A stretch of DNA of 64,000 bases from Amyloporia xantha (taxonomy: Eukaryota > Basidiomycota > Agaricomycetes > Polyporales > Adustoporiaceae): NCBI GenBank assembly GCA_036971615.1, contig JAYKKR010000008.1, positions 1,364,001-1,428,000 of the forward strand, given 5' to 3'. Within the stretch, counting starts at the first letter, position 1. Each line of letters opens with the position of its first letter. The notes below the pieces were generated by a model, which was not told the origin of the DNA, did no database searches, and worked only from the letters and a program-made list of their open reading frames with translations. Both the position numbers and the translations under genes were made by a program. Shown here one piece after another: positions 35,582 to 46,360 of this stretch.

Positions 35582-37365
35582 ATGGTGCCGAGAAGATCAA
35601 CTCGCGCATCATCTGCAAAGCCTGCGCCTCTCCCTACTGCAAAGCCTGCGGCTAAAGCAACAGCAAAGCCCGCCGCAAAGGCCACAGCGAAACCAACCAC
35701 TAAAACAGCGACGAAGCCCGCTGTCCGTGGCAAGACTGCTACCGGTAAACGTCCCGCTTCCCCCGAAAACAGCCCACCACCCCCTGCGAAACGCTCTCGG
35801 GCTACGCCAAAAGTCATCGCTAATGGCATCAATCATGCAGAAGATAAAGTCGAGCCTGCTCCTCGCGGCCGGAAGGCGTCTGTCCCACCACCGCGCAAGG
35901 TTGTACAGCAGACGAAACCGTACTTCAATCCTCTTCCTACTCCTCCCGAGCACCTCCGTCCCGCACCACAATTATTCGTGTGGGGTACTGGAAACTTCGG
36001 CCAGTTTGGTATGGGGGCAGACTACCTTGGTGAATTCGACAAGCCGAAGAAGAGCGGGTGGATAGAGGAAAAGATACAAGAGGGCACCTTCGGTGGCCCA
36101 GACGCGGGTCTCGAAGCGGTAGCGGCTGGTGGGCTGCACTCACTCTTTGTGGACGAGAAAGGCACAGTCAGTCGGATTCCCTCTTTGATACTGGATGATA
36201 TTAATCCTTGGGGCAGATCTGGTCATGTGGTGTGAACGACGATGCTGCTCTCGGCCGTGTTACAACCAACATACCAAATCCTGAGAAAGAGGGCGAGTTC
36301 CTGGATGTTGATGAGCTCACTGCAGAGCCCCATCCTCTGCAATCTCTTGTGGATAAGAACTTCCGCGCAGTGCGTATAGCTGCTGGCGATACTATCTCAG
36401 CGGCTATAAGCTCCGAAGGCGATTTACGCGTCTGGGGCTCGTTCCGGGTAGGTTGACCTGTCGCAAAGCACGTCATCTGGTTTCTAAACTTCCATTAGGG
36501 CGTCGAGGGTGTCCTCGGATTCTCAAGCGGGCATAGGCATCAATTCTTGCCTGCATCCATCTTAGAACTGAAGTCGAGACCTGGCGACGTAGAAAAGTTC
36601 TCCGCAGTCGTTGCCGGGAATAACCATCTCCTCGTACTGACAACCCATGGGAACGTCTACACGTGGGGTGCAGGTGAACAAGGCCAACTCGGTCGCAAAG
36701 TCATCGAGCGGCGGAAGATCCATGGGACAGTTCCAGAGAAAATCGTCCTTGGCTCACGGTCTCACAAGGCCACCATCGTTGGTGCGGGGAGTTATTCATC
36801 TTTCGCCGTCGATGAGAGTGGAGTCGTCTGGGCTTGGGGACTCAACAACATGGGCCAGACCGGAACAGGCTTCACGAGCGCCTCTGCTGACGGCGAGGTG
36901 CAACTGCCGAAGAAGGTCATTGGATTGAGCAAAAAGGAACTCGGGGACGCGACAGTCGTGCAAATTGCTGGTGGCGAACACCATACGTTATTCCTCACGT
37001 CAGCGGGGAAGGTGTACGCATGCGGTCGTTCAGAGGGTGGCCAGCTCGGCCTCGCAGAAGATGACGAGGCATTCAAAGACCGTGAATTCCCGGATATGCT
37101 TGCTGAGCCGGCGCCCATCACGTTCCCGGACGTGGACGACCCGGTCGTTCACATCTCCGCGGGTATTCATAACAATGTCGCAGTGACACGGGGCGGAGCG
37201 TTGTATGCATGGGGTACTGGCCCGCAGGGTGAGCTGGGGATTGGCGATGAGTCCGAGACACGGACTCCGAGGGTCGTCGTACGGAAAGAGGGCGGTTCGT
37301 GGACAGCGATTGCCGCGTCCTGTGGTGGACAACATACGCTCGCGTTACTGAAGAAGAAGGCATGA
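35582..37365 (+). CDS. RCC1/Pim1 guanine-nucleotide exchange factor for Ran
   Basis: Chromatin-bound exchange factor that loads Ran with GTP, setting the gradient for nuclear transport and spindle assembly. The N-terminus is an unusual Lys/Ala/Pro/Thr-rich tail with repeats of KPAAKATA, followed by a nuclear-localisation-like PPPPAKRSRATPK. The seven-bladed propeller begins LFVWGTGNFGQFGMG and carries RCC1 repeats at IWSCGVNDDAALGR, LRVWGSFR, VYTWGAGEQGQLGR, VWAWGLNNMGQTG, VYACGRSEGGQLGL and LYAWGTGPQGELGIGDES, ending CGGQHTLALLKKKA. Introns at about 36166-36210 and 36449-36498 connect the first three exons. Repeat count and length agree with yeast Srm1/Pim1. RanBP1, the partner acting on the same GTPase, lies 15 kb away. 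Confidence 0.94.
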
Positions 37366-38023
37366 ATGTCATTATTCAACTATCTAACGACCTGTTAGAG
37401 TAATATCTGCTTTGTGCTGTGTATTGTTTCCTGCTATATTGTAATGAATCTGAGCATTGGTAGAAGCATATCTTGAGTTGTATATATCACATCGCATCCG
37501 AGAGTCTTATAAATGGATACGGCGCTGCCAATGGGTACCGGTACTGAGTACTGAGTACTGAGGGCTGAATGTGACTCTTGACTCCCTTGATGCACGCGTT
37601 TTCCAAACTGCATATCATTCATCTCGTGGTTTCTGTCAATGCATCTCCGAAGGGATATGTGTTGAGTGCACTGCTAGGCTGCGCCGCGCCGGCTTCGGTC
37701 TTGTAGGCACTCGGCTGGATCGCGTCGATCATTCCTCCTTTCCCTTACGTTCCCTACAGACTGTTACACTCGGGCAAGTACACACGACAGAAACGATCTC
37801 TATTCCTCAGTGAAGGGCAAGCGTTTGCAGGACATTCCAAAGTGGAATTAGGGCTTCGGCTTGAGCGCCGTTACTGTCTAGTGTCTGTCTTGCGGTCTCT
37901 TCCCGCCCGTGACCACAGATGCGTTATTAGAGCCGCCACACTATAAATGCTCGTCGAATTACAAACCCTCCCACAGTGAGTCTGCCCCAGCTACCATTAC
38001 TCTCCCCGTCTTCTGCAATTCCG
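37366..38023. other. RCC1-iminopeptidase A intergenic region
   Basis: About 660 bases. From about 37573 onward the sequence is the upstream part of the left arm of the inverted duplication and matches 46243 downward on the other strand. No separate gene is seen. Confidence 0.6.
37942..37948 (+). promoter_or_regulatory. TATA box of iminopeptidase A
   Basis: tataaat, 34 bases before an ATG at 37976 and 82 before the ATG at 38024. It is kept in the other copy at 45893-45899. The spacing favours 38024 as the start. Confidence 0.5.
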
Positions 38024-39044
38024 ATGTCTGTCGCTGTTACAGAGGGATACGCTCCGTACTCCGTCCCCACCGCAGACAAACCTTGCCAGACTTTCTACAA
38101 GGTCTACGGCGATGTGGCCTCAGGCACCACTCCCTTGATCGTCCTTCATGGCGGCCCTGGCTGTTCACATTTGTACATCAGCTCGATCAAAGATCTCGCC
38201 TACAACTGTTCGATCCCAGTCGTATTCTATGACCAGGTCGGCGGCGGTCGATCGACACGGTTGCCGGAGAAGGCTGGGGATACCGACTTCTGGACCGTCC
38301 AATTTTTTGTTGATGAATTCCATAATCTCTTGAAATATCTGCACATCACGGAGTATGACGTGCTGGGACACTCGTGGGGTGCAATGTTAGGCATGGAGAT
38401 CGGTGTGAGGCAGCCGGCGGGGTTGAGGAGGCTGGTCCTTTCATCAGGTCCGGCGTCCATGGTGCTTTGGGCAGAAGTGACAGGAAAGCTGCTCGAAACA
38501 CTCCCGAAAGATGTGCAGGTCAGACTGTCCGTAAATTTCGCTGCCTCTCCAGTTAAGTGTTCGTTTCAGGCAACGATCCGCGAGAATGAGCAAGCGGGGA
38601 CGTTCGATTCAGCAGAATACCAAGAGGCTATGCAGGTCTTCAACAAGCAATACCTTTGTAGGCTTGATCCTCTACCGCAGGAAGTCGCGGATGACTTCGC
38701 CGAGCTCGACAAAGACACCACCGTGTATCGCACGATGTGCGTTCTCATCAGTTCTTCTGTCTCTATCGTCACTCATACTTGCGAGTTATAGGCAGGGCCC
38801 CTCGGAATTCACCATCACCGGTAGTCTCAAGACCTGGAGTGTGGTCTCAGAGTTGCACAAGATCAATGTCTCTGTGCTTGCCCTGAACGGAGGCTATGAT
38901 GAAGCGCAGGATCCTGTGATCGCACCTATCTTCAAGCACGTATCGAAGGTCAAATGGTATACGTTCTCGCAGAGTGCGCACCTAGCACTTTGGGAGGAAA
39001 GGGAGAGGTTTATGCAGATCGTCGGGGATTTCTTGACACAGTGA
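38024..39044 (+). CDS. proline iminopeptidase (alpha/beta hydrolase, S33), copy A
   Basis: Releases N-terminal proline or other residues from short peptides. The start at 38024 (MSVAVTEGYAPYSVPT) is conserved in both copies; an in-frame ATG 48 bases upstream sits where transcription probably begins. Motifs are IVLHGGPGCSHLY (oxyanion hole), VVFYDQVGGGRSTR, YDVLGHSWGAMLGME (nucleophile Ser), ALNGGYDEAQDP (acid Asp) and FSQSAHLALWEE (catalytic His). Two introns: one after LPKDVQ (about 38519-38569) and one splitting the Met codon before QGPSEFTITG (about 38736-38791). The gene is intact, with no signal peptide, so it is probably cytosolic. It is a near-duplicate of the gene at 44791-45817, differing at about 18 of the first 165 residues. 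Confidence 0.92.
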
Positions 39045-39078
39045 GATTGGCTTATGGACTTGTGCGGTCCGGCCCTAT

Positions 39079-39788
39079 ATCGTGTTGGAGCACGCGACCG
39101 TGGCGAGCTCGCAAGCTCAGCCGCGATAGTACCTGACCAGGAACGGATAGGGGGGGGGTATATAAAGCCTTGATTTTCGTGTATGTACCTCACGCGATTG
39201 CCCTTCGGGCATCGCCTACGCCCGGGACACTCGCGCTCGCAGTTACCGATTTTTGTTTGTTCTCACATATCGGTCTTGTTGCATTAACATGTTCTGCTTT
39301 GGTGGACAAATAATGAATTTTCAAACTCTTTCCGCTGCCAGAGCTGCCGTTGGAGCCTAGAAATGGACTTCGCCCACAATTCATCGTTGCGGGTGACAGG
39401 ACGCGACGCGATCGGTCACGAAGTGACAAATCGCCCGCCTTGCACTTATGTGAAAAGGTAACTTCAGATCCCAAGTGGTCGACATCTTAGATGTTGAGAC
39501 GGGTTGCCATGCAATGGAATTCACTGGCACTACAAAATTTTCTACCAGGGGCTACGACATCATGTCGATATGAGTAACAGAACGCAATCAGTCACGCGTG
39601 ACACAAATAGATCTCAACCCGGTATCTCAAGTTCAGCTTCAACTTCAAGCGCTCAAGCCTTGTCCTACGCGTATACGTCTTCACTACCCTCAGCAACCGC
39701 TTCACAGCTTGACCCCCGACGTCTTTGCAGGATACCTCTGACTGGTGCCCCTTCAAAGTTTCTAATTGATATCCTCTATTTGCAACCC
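39079..39788. other. intergenic region before the BTB gene
   Basis: About 700 bases starting at the end of the duplicated arm. A run of G (from about 39151) abuts tatataaa at 39159-39166, a possible + strand TATA box. The block cgattgcccttcgggcatcgcctacgcc-type sequence near 39195-39225 is GC-rich with short inverted repeats but could not be identified. In-frame ATGs at 39504 and 39570 are alternative starts for the BTB gene. Confidence 0.4.
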
Positions 39789-40988
39789 ATGGCCAACCCA
39801 AATTCATCACCATCCAGGCCGAGTCCCCGAAAGAGACGTCGGACGGATGCCCACGACATCGTCCATCTAGTTGATCAAGCAAGAAGTAAAGTGCAAAGAG
39901 ACGAAGAAGTATGGTATGGTGACGGGAACATTGTTCTTGTCGCCCAGGAGAGCGTGGCATTCCGCGTTCATCGTGGCGTTCTCGCTGAGAACTCAGACGT
40001 GTTCCGTGACATGTTCGCCATTCCGCAACCGCGCCGGGGCTTGGAACTGCTTGATGGCTGCCCTCTCGTGCACTTGACTGATCCAGCCGACGAAATTCGA
40101 CAGTTGCTACGAGTGCTATACCGCGGCAGAAGGTAGATTATGAACGTTTGCAAGATGTCGTAAGGCTGACGAACTCGTGTTTGTGGTTTTTGATGTTGCA
40201 GATATTGGAGGTACGATCAAAGAATACCATTCTCAACGGTCGCTAGTCTGGTGCGGCTCAGCCATAAATACCAAATTGAAGATCTTCGCGATGACGCCCT
40301 GGCGCGGATGAAGACCTGTTTTAGTGAAGATCTGGCCACATTCCAGAAAACCTGCTCTTCGGGTGGCAGCTCTGTCATGAGCTTCATCTTACAGGATGCG
40401 ATCGAGGCGGTCAATATCGCCAACCTCATTCAAGATGACTCTATGCTACTCTTGGCCCTGTATACTTGCTGCCAATTGGACACATCGACCCTCCTTGGAG
40501 GTACCTGCCGAGCTGATGGAACAAAACATCGGTTGAATCCGAAAGATATGGAGACATGCTTCAATGCGCAAAAACTCCTCCTCTGTGATAGCATATCCTT
40601 GCTTGACCGGGTTTGGAAACCACAGGCCAGTTCACGCTGCGTGAAACCTGACCAATGTGTGAAAAAAATTGTACACATCTTGAAATTTTTCAGCAGGGAT
40701 AGCTACAAAAATGCCGCAATTTGTGAAACCACCAGGTCGCGCAAGCTGTTCATCAGCGATATTCTCGGTGTCGGAGTCATATGCGCCGATTGCGCACAGC
40801 TTCTCATGGACAGAGATCTTGAGGAATGCCAGCGCGCCTGGCATAGGCTACCATCACACATGCGTGTGTCGATCCCAGGTTGGGGCCAGTCTGTGCATCC
40901 CGCAGGTGAGATTGAAGTATACTGCATTGGTTCATGCGTTGAACATATCGTGGGTTTTCAGACAGATGACACACTCCTCGACACATGA
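39789..40988 (+). CDS. BTB/POZ domain protein of the Agaricomycete type
   Basis: Member of a family expanded in mushroom-forming fungi; role unknown, possibly a ubiquitin-ligase adaptor or scaffold. The start at 39789 (MANPNSSPSRPSPRKRRRTD) gives the basic head often seen in this family. The BTB domain follows: EVWYGDGNIVLVAQESVAFRVHRGVLAENSDVFRDMF, PLVHLTDPADEIRQLLRVLY. One intron of about 66 nt joins YRGRR to YWRYDQRIPFSTVASLVRLSHKYQIEDLRDDALARM. The C-terminal half has several Cys residues (CVKPDQCVKKIVH, VICADCAQLL) and no known domain. It sits between the two iminopeptidase copies. Confidence 0.85.
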
Positions 40989-41745
40989 CTGAGGCATGCT
41001 TTATGAGTCGTAGTTGGATACACCCTGCTGTCGTTCACTGACAGTTCATTTTGTATTTTTCTCGCTTTCCTCGTTTTCTGCTGTCCTCATGCTATCGTTA
41101 GAATGTAAAAATAGAATTTGCTACTGTGATGTTTGTATATGTAATATCTTGATACTTACACAATTGATCTTTGGGCAACGGGCGTATCTTGTCAGTAGGC
41201 ATTGGTCCGATCGACCGCTAGTAGGACGCAACGTTGTATGTGGATATCTTGGGCCTGCAACGGAGGTTGAAGCTACAGTGGAGCCCAGTATTCGCTATGT
41301 GACGACTCTGAGCGGTCCATGATCATTATTATTATATTCAGCTATATCTCTCCTGCTTCGAGTTTTGTAACTTCGCATGTCCTCTACGGCTTGGGAAATC
41401 ATTCCCCGTTCCACCTATTCTCAGCCTTGAACCATCGTGACGACCCTCTGTTCTGCCTTTCGCATATATACCATCTAATAACCCAAGACGATCGGTGCTC
41501 AATGCAATCAATTGCACAGAACTTGCCGGGGCCTATGATGGACTTAATGATCACTGCGTGAGCCTGTGAGATATATTGATACACCATGCTATCAAGATTG
41601 ACTTTGAAATGGAGGTCCCGAGAACGAGCAGAAAGTCGTGACGACACGAGATGATAGCTTTATTGACCATATTGTCGGCCCCAAGAAGCAACTAGGTACC
41701 ACCTTTGTCAAAAAGAGCTGAACGAGCTACGTATTCCACGTAATT
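40989..41745. other. BTB-aspartic protease convergent region
   Basis: About 760 AT-rich bases between convergent genes. Short frames only; no recognisable gene. Confidence 0.55.
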
Positions 41746-43497
41746 CTAATTGGAAGTCGCGTCCGTGTATGAGGTCGTGGCGAATCCCACACGAGAGTTG
41801 CCGGTATCGAAGACAGAGTAGTAGCGTTCGAGGAAAGCGTACCCGTTGATGAAGTCGAGTCCTTCACCACTGGGATCACCGGTAGAGCCCACGACAAGAT
41901 AAATATCATTGGCATTCCCGCCAATTGCGCTATTGAGCGACCTCTGGTTCAGGACCATGGTTATGAGCATTCGCGAAGAATGAACCATCACAGCCAATGA
42001 AACTTACAGGCCAGATCTGAGCGTTGGCCGTAAGCTCATATGATTCCTGAAAACCACGGGATGATGAGATAGGTTAAAGTTGGAGGACGAGAACGGAGAT
42101 GCAGACGCACATCGCCGATGTTGAAGTAGAGGCTGTCAAGTTTAGCGTAATTCGAGCTGGAGATGCGGAGCAGACCGGTATCTTCATCCTCGACAGCTCC
42201 GACGGCCTTCTGGTATTTGCTATACGCATCTACATAATGATTAGTTCGTACGGAAGTGTGTCGCACAGTGAGCCATATCTACTAACCAGAAGGGAAGAGG
42301 ACGAGGGTGGTACCAGTGTCGACGATACCAGCGGTGTTGGACATGATCGTGGTATCCTTCCCGTATGTGACGGACTGGTCTATTCCCCAATACTCGTTGG
42401 CAGGCGAGGTACTCGTAACAGGGCTGAGAAAAGAGGATCAATATAAACTCGCGGATAGCATTTTTGCACCGTTGGGACACTTACACGTAGCTGATAGAGC
42501 CAGTGTACTTGGAGCTGTCAGTCCCGCCAAAGGTAAGCTCACCGTTCGCGTCGCTTTCGGAGGTGGTCGGTTCGAAGGAGATGGCAACCAGGTTCTCAGA
42601 AATAACATTCTGCGAGTAGAGGTTGTCCGTAACTGATTGAACAGTGAGCGGGATTTTTCACAGAGATACATGGACTCATCACCTGTGGGAACTTCATTCA
42701 CGTTGCTAACAGTGCCTTCGGTGAGATCTGTAGGCCCTATCCTGTGTCAGGCTAATTAGCATGACCACCAGACCTAGTACTGCTAGGTCTGTTACCCGAT
42801 GATACCGTCGACACCCGAAAATCCTTGAGCTTGGGAAGCAACACCGATTGACTGTTGGTTGATAGTCAGGCTATCTCCAAGTGCGACCGTGTCGGTATAT
42901 TCAGTGCCGCTGAAAGAGCCCGAGCCATATGAGACAGACTGTCGAAGTTAAATTTAAATACTTCGACACTTATCACGTTGAAAAGCCAACTCTTACCACG
43001 CTATCGCCCGTGTCGGTAGACGAAGAAGTCTTAACATAAGCTTTATCGGCACCTACCCATGTATTGGAAGACCCAGTATCGACGAGGAGTGTGTCTTATA
43101 ACACAAATCATAAGGGTAAAGAACGGATGGTATAACGCAGAGTCCAGATAGCAACTGACAATAAGTTGGAGGTGAGCCAATGCCAACCTGAGAATACCCA
43201 GTAGAGATATCAGATATAAGAAGTATCGCATTGTTCAAGGATACGTACGCTGACGACATAGTCTTCAGCTTGATTGGTGGCAGAGACATCCCCGGCACGT
43301 CCGAGAAGCTTGTTTCGCGAATGGCTCTTAAGGGCCTTGGCACGGGCGCGGTCTCGGGCTAAGACGTCCGCCATACGGATAGTATTTGTTCTCTTTGTCA
43401 GAGGCAGTGATATCATGCCATCGCGAGCGACTATTGGGTTCGCTGCGACATTGAGAGAAAAAGCAAGGGTTACAAGGAGAGGAAGCTGGAGTATCAT
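41746..43497 (-). CDS. secreted pepsin-like aspartic protease (polyporopepsin type, A1)
   Basis: Extracellular acid protease. The start at 43497 gives a signal peptide (MILQLPLLVTLAFSLNVAA) and a propeptide rich in basic residues (RARAKALKSHSRNKLLGR), then the mature start DVSATNQAEDYVV. A 28-nt exon at 43160-43187 encodes VGIGSPPTY. The first catalytic motif is LLVDTGSSNTWVGADK, the flap region is VSYGSGSFSGTEYTDTV, and the second catalytic motif is AGIVDTGTTLVLFP. The C-terminus is GEGLDFINGYAFLERYYS to RVGFATTSYTDATSN, extremely close to polyporopepsin of Irpex. There are many short introns. Both Asp residues are present, so it should be active. It lies inside the inverted duplication. Confidence 0.93.
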
Positions 43498-44756
43498 GAC
43501 GGCAGTGCGATGGCAGGGAGATCTGCCGGCTCTGGAATATCGAGCTTCTGACTTATATACAGAACAGGGCGCACCCGAATAGCAGAGACCAGTATGCCAC
43601 GCACATCGTGGGGAAAGACTGCATAATTGCACACGTGGAAGATGCAGTCAATTTGACCAAATTCCGGTCGTAGATGATCATCGGTTTCCTACTCGTAGAG
43701 GGCCGAACAAGATGGTCGCTGGTTCGGTGCACTGTATCAAGTCACTTGACGTGCTTCCATAGCACCCAAAGAGGAGAGAGCGATGTCTCGACGCCTGCAT
43801 TGGTGAATGATAGTATTCATTAGATCCTGAGGTTTATGCTTCATGTGACGAATGGCAGTTAGGAGCTGGCATTGCTCATTCACGTCAGATCTGTGAAGGG
43901 GCAATTAGAGGACCCACCAGTAGGTAAGCGAAGGATTGCTGAAGTTGGTAAGTATCGGGCCTACTAGTGGCTTGGGCGCCCCTGTCAAACATCGCCCCGC
44001 GCGCGAAGAACAGACCAAGGCAATTTATCCGAGTTCCATCAGGCTCACTCTGCACCTGCATATGAGCTGTCAGCTTACTTGTTCGGATAGATGATCATGT
44101 TGCAGACCTGTTCAAGAATTGACCGGTGCCCGTTTGGTTGATACAACTGCAGATACGCCGCCATGACGGCCGAGGTGCCACATTAAATAAATGATGCACG
44201 AATAGAAGACGTATCCTGATTCGGTCTGCCCAAATCGTGCTCGACCTCGTCAAGCATAGATCTAGTATAAAAAGGTGACTCCAACATTAATGTTTGATTT
44301 GAAACCGGTAAGATATGACAGTGATTGTACGGCAGAACACATACCTTCGCAAATTCGGTTCGAAAAGAATGAATCGTGGCAATGTCAATTAGTTTGATGA
44401 TCTTCTATTCGTATCTGATACAGACTGCTCCAGAGACAGCCCGAACATCTGCACTATAAAGATGCCTCCTGGAAATACACTCCGAGTAATCCAATCCCGC
44501 TTTCAGTGTGGACAGTGACTTGGGCCGAATATGCTCATGCCATACATATGCCGACCAGCAGTGGACCAACATGGTGGACTAACGTGACCGTGAACTTGCC
44601 AGCACCAGGCGGTATACGCCGAATCATCAAACCGTCCAGTCTCCATGCCAGGCCTGTCTTGCCCGGGCCGGCGTTCGAGAGCTCCATACTTTAGAGGCGT
44701 CTGCATCACATCGTACATGGCTCTGTGCATAACAACATGATACAGATGAACCTCCA
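43498..44756. other. 1.26 kb intergenic region inside the peptidase island
   Basis: Contains the protease promoter (TATA at 43552-43559, minus strand). A + strand tataaaaa at about 44266 and a small open frame at about 44420-44694 (VWTVTWAEYAHAIHM region) are noted but not supported as a gene. No transposon ends were seen. Confidence 0.45.
43552..43559 (-). promoter_or_regulatory. TATA box of aspartic protease gene
   Basis: tatataag on the minus strand, 55 bases upstream of the ATG at 43497; supports that start codon. Confidence 0.6.
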
Positions 44757-44790
44757 ATAGGCCCGTCCCGCACAAGTTCGTGAACCAATC

Positions 44791-45817
44791 TCACTGCGTC
44801 AAGAAATCTCCGACGATCTGCATAAACTTCTCCCTTTCTTCCCAAAATGCTAGGTGCGCACTCTGTGAGAACGTGTACCATTTTACCTTCGATACCTGCT
44901 TGAAAATAGGCGCGATCGCAGGATCCTGCGCTTCATCATAGCCTCCGTTCAGGGCAAGCACAGAGACGTTGATCTTGTGCAACTCTGAGACCACACTCCA
45001 GGTCTTGAGACTGCCGGTGATGGTAAATTCCGAGGGCCCCTGCCTATAAATCGCGAGTATGAGTGACGGTCGAGACAGAAGACCTGATGAGAGCGCACAT
45101 CGTGCGATACACAGTGGTATCTTTGTCGAACTCGGCGAAGTCATCCGCCACTTCCTGCGGCGGAGGATCGAGTCTACAAACGTATTGCTTGTTGAAAATT
45201 TGCATGGCCTCTTGGTACTCTGCTGAATCGAACGTGCCGGCTTGCTCATTCTTGCGGATGGTGGCCTAGATGCAAAAGGAACACTTAACCGGAGAGGCAG
45301 CAGACGTCACAGACAGCCTGACCTGCAAATCTTTCGGGAGTGTTTCGAGCAGCTTTCCTGTCACTTCCTCCCAAAGCACCATGGACGCCGGACCAGATGC
45401 AAGAATCAACCTCCTCAACCCCGCCGGCTGCCTCACACCGATCTCCATGCCCAACACTGAACCCCATGAGTGTCCAAGCACATCATATTCCTTGATGTTC
45501 AGGTATTTCAGAAGGTTATGAAATTCATCGATAAAAAACCGAATTGTCCAGAAGTCGGCATCCCCAGCCTTCTCCGGCAACCGTGTCGATCGACCCCCGC
45601 CGACCTGGTCGTAGAACACGACTGGGATCCCGTAGTTGTAGGCGAGATCTTTGACCGAGCTGATGTACAAGTGTGAACAGCCGGGACCGCCATGAAGGAC
45701 GATCAAGGGAGTCGTGCCTGAGGCCACATTGCCGTAGACCTTGTAGAAAGTCTTGCAAGGTTTGCCTGCGGTGGGGACGGAGTACGGAGCGTATCCCTCG
45801 GTAACAGCGACAGACAT
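44791..45817 (-). CDS. proline iminopeptidase, copy B
   Basis: Same enzyme as copy A in opposite orientation. The start at 45817 aligns with 38024. All active-site motifs are retained: VLHGGPGCSHLY, YDQVGGGRSTR, YDVLGHSWGSVLGME, NGGYDEAQDPAIAP and SQSAHLAFWEE. Both introns are in the same places. Substitutions are mostly conservative (for example Ile/Val and Asp/Gly in the first half), giving roughly 89% identity over the first 165 residues, so both copies appear to be under selection. Copy B's TATA box lies at 45893-45899. Confidence 0.92.
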
Positions 45818-45892
45818 CGGGGTCGCAGAAGACGAGGAGCGCAATGGTAGCCGGGGCAGACTCAATGTGGGAGGGTTTATTATTCGACGAGC

Positions 45893-45899
45893 ATTTATA
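45893..45899 (-). promoter_or_regulatory. TATA box of iminopeptidase B
   Basis: tataaat on the minus strand, about 80 bases upstream of the ATG at 45817, matching copy A. Confidence 0.5.
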
Positions 45900-46243
45900 G
45901 TGTAGCGGCTCTAACGCATCTGCGATCACGGACGGGAAGAGGCCACAAGGCAGACACTACAGTAACAGCGCTCAAGCCGAAGCTCTGGTTTCACTTTGAA
46001 ATGATTTGCAACCGCTTGGGGATCAGAAACCGTTTCTGTCGGTGTACTTGCCCGAATGTAGGATCAGTTGATAGTCTGCAGGGAACACAGAAAAGGAGGA
46101 ATGATCGACGCGATCCCGCCGACTCAGACTACGCTTAACAATGCCAAGCAATGCACTCAACACATATCTCTTCGGTAATGCAGACACCACGAGATGGATG
46201 ATACGCAGTTTGATAAACGCGTGCACCAAGGGAGTCAGGAGTC

Positions 46244-46360
46244 GGTGACTTAGCCGAAGAAGCTATACTGTTACAGGACTCTTGTGCAAGGAGTTAGGGC
46301 CTGTTCGGCCAGGATCCACTTATGAACTTGCACACCTTGTCTTCATCAAACTGCTTCCTT
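46244..46360. other. spacer between duplicated arm and dihydroorotase
   Basis: Short unique sequence marking the outer edge of the duplication; no gene. Confidence 0.5.

Larger units (their letters stand above)
37573..39078 (+). repeat. inverted duplication, left arm
   Basis: Carries the promoter region, TATA box and complete proline iminopeptidase gene A. The same sequence occurs in reverse complement at 44757-46243. Similarity begins near gactcttgactcccttgatg and fades about 35 bases after the stop codon. Edges were judged by eye. Confidence 0.85.
44757..46243 (-). repeat. inverted duplication, right arm
   Basis: Reverse-complement counterpart of 37573-39078, with the complete iminopeptidase gene B and its promoter. 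The arms are separated by about 5.7 kb. Confidence 0.85.

Noticed and set aside
39159..39225. GC-rich block with short inverted repeats beside a G-run, considered as a transposon end
   Set aside because: No matching second terminus, target duplication or transposase frame nearby.
44290..44694. Possible small + strand gene with a TATA-like tataaaaa at 44266 and an intron after MFDLKP
   Set aside because: The TATA-like site is only about 24 bases before the ATG, the product is short and motif-free, and an alternative frame is equally open. No support beyond chance.
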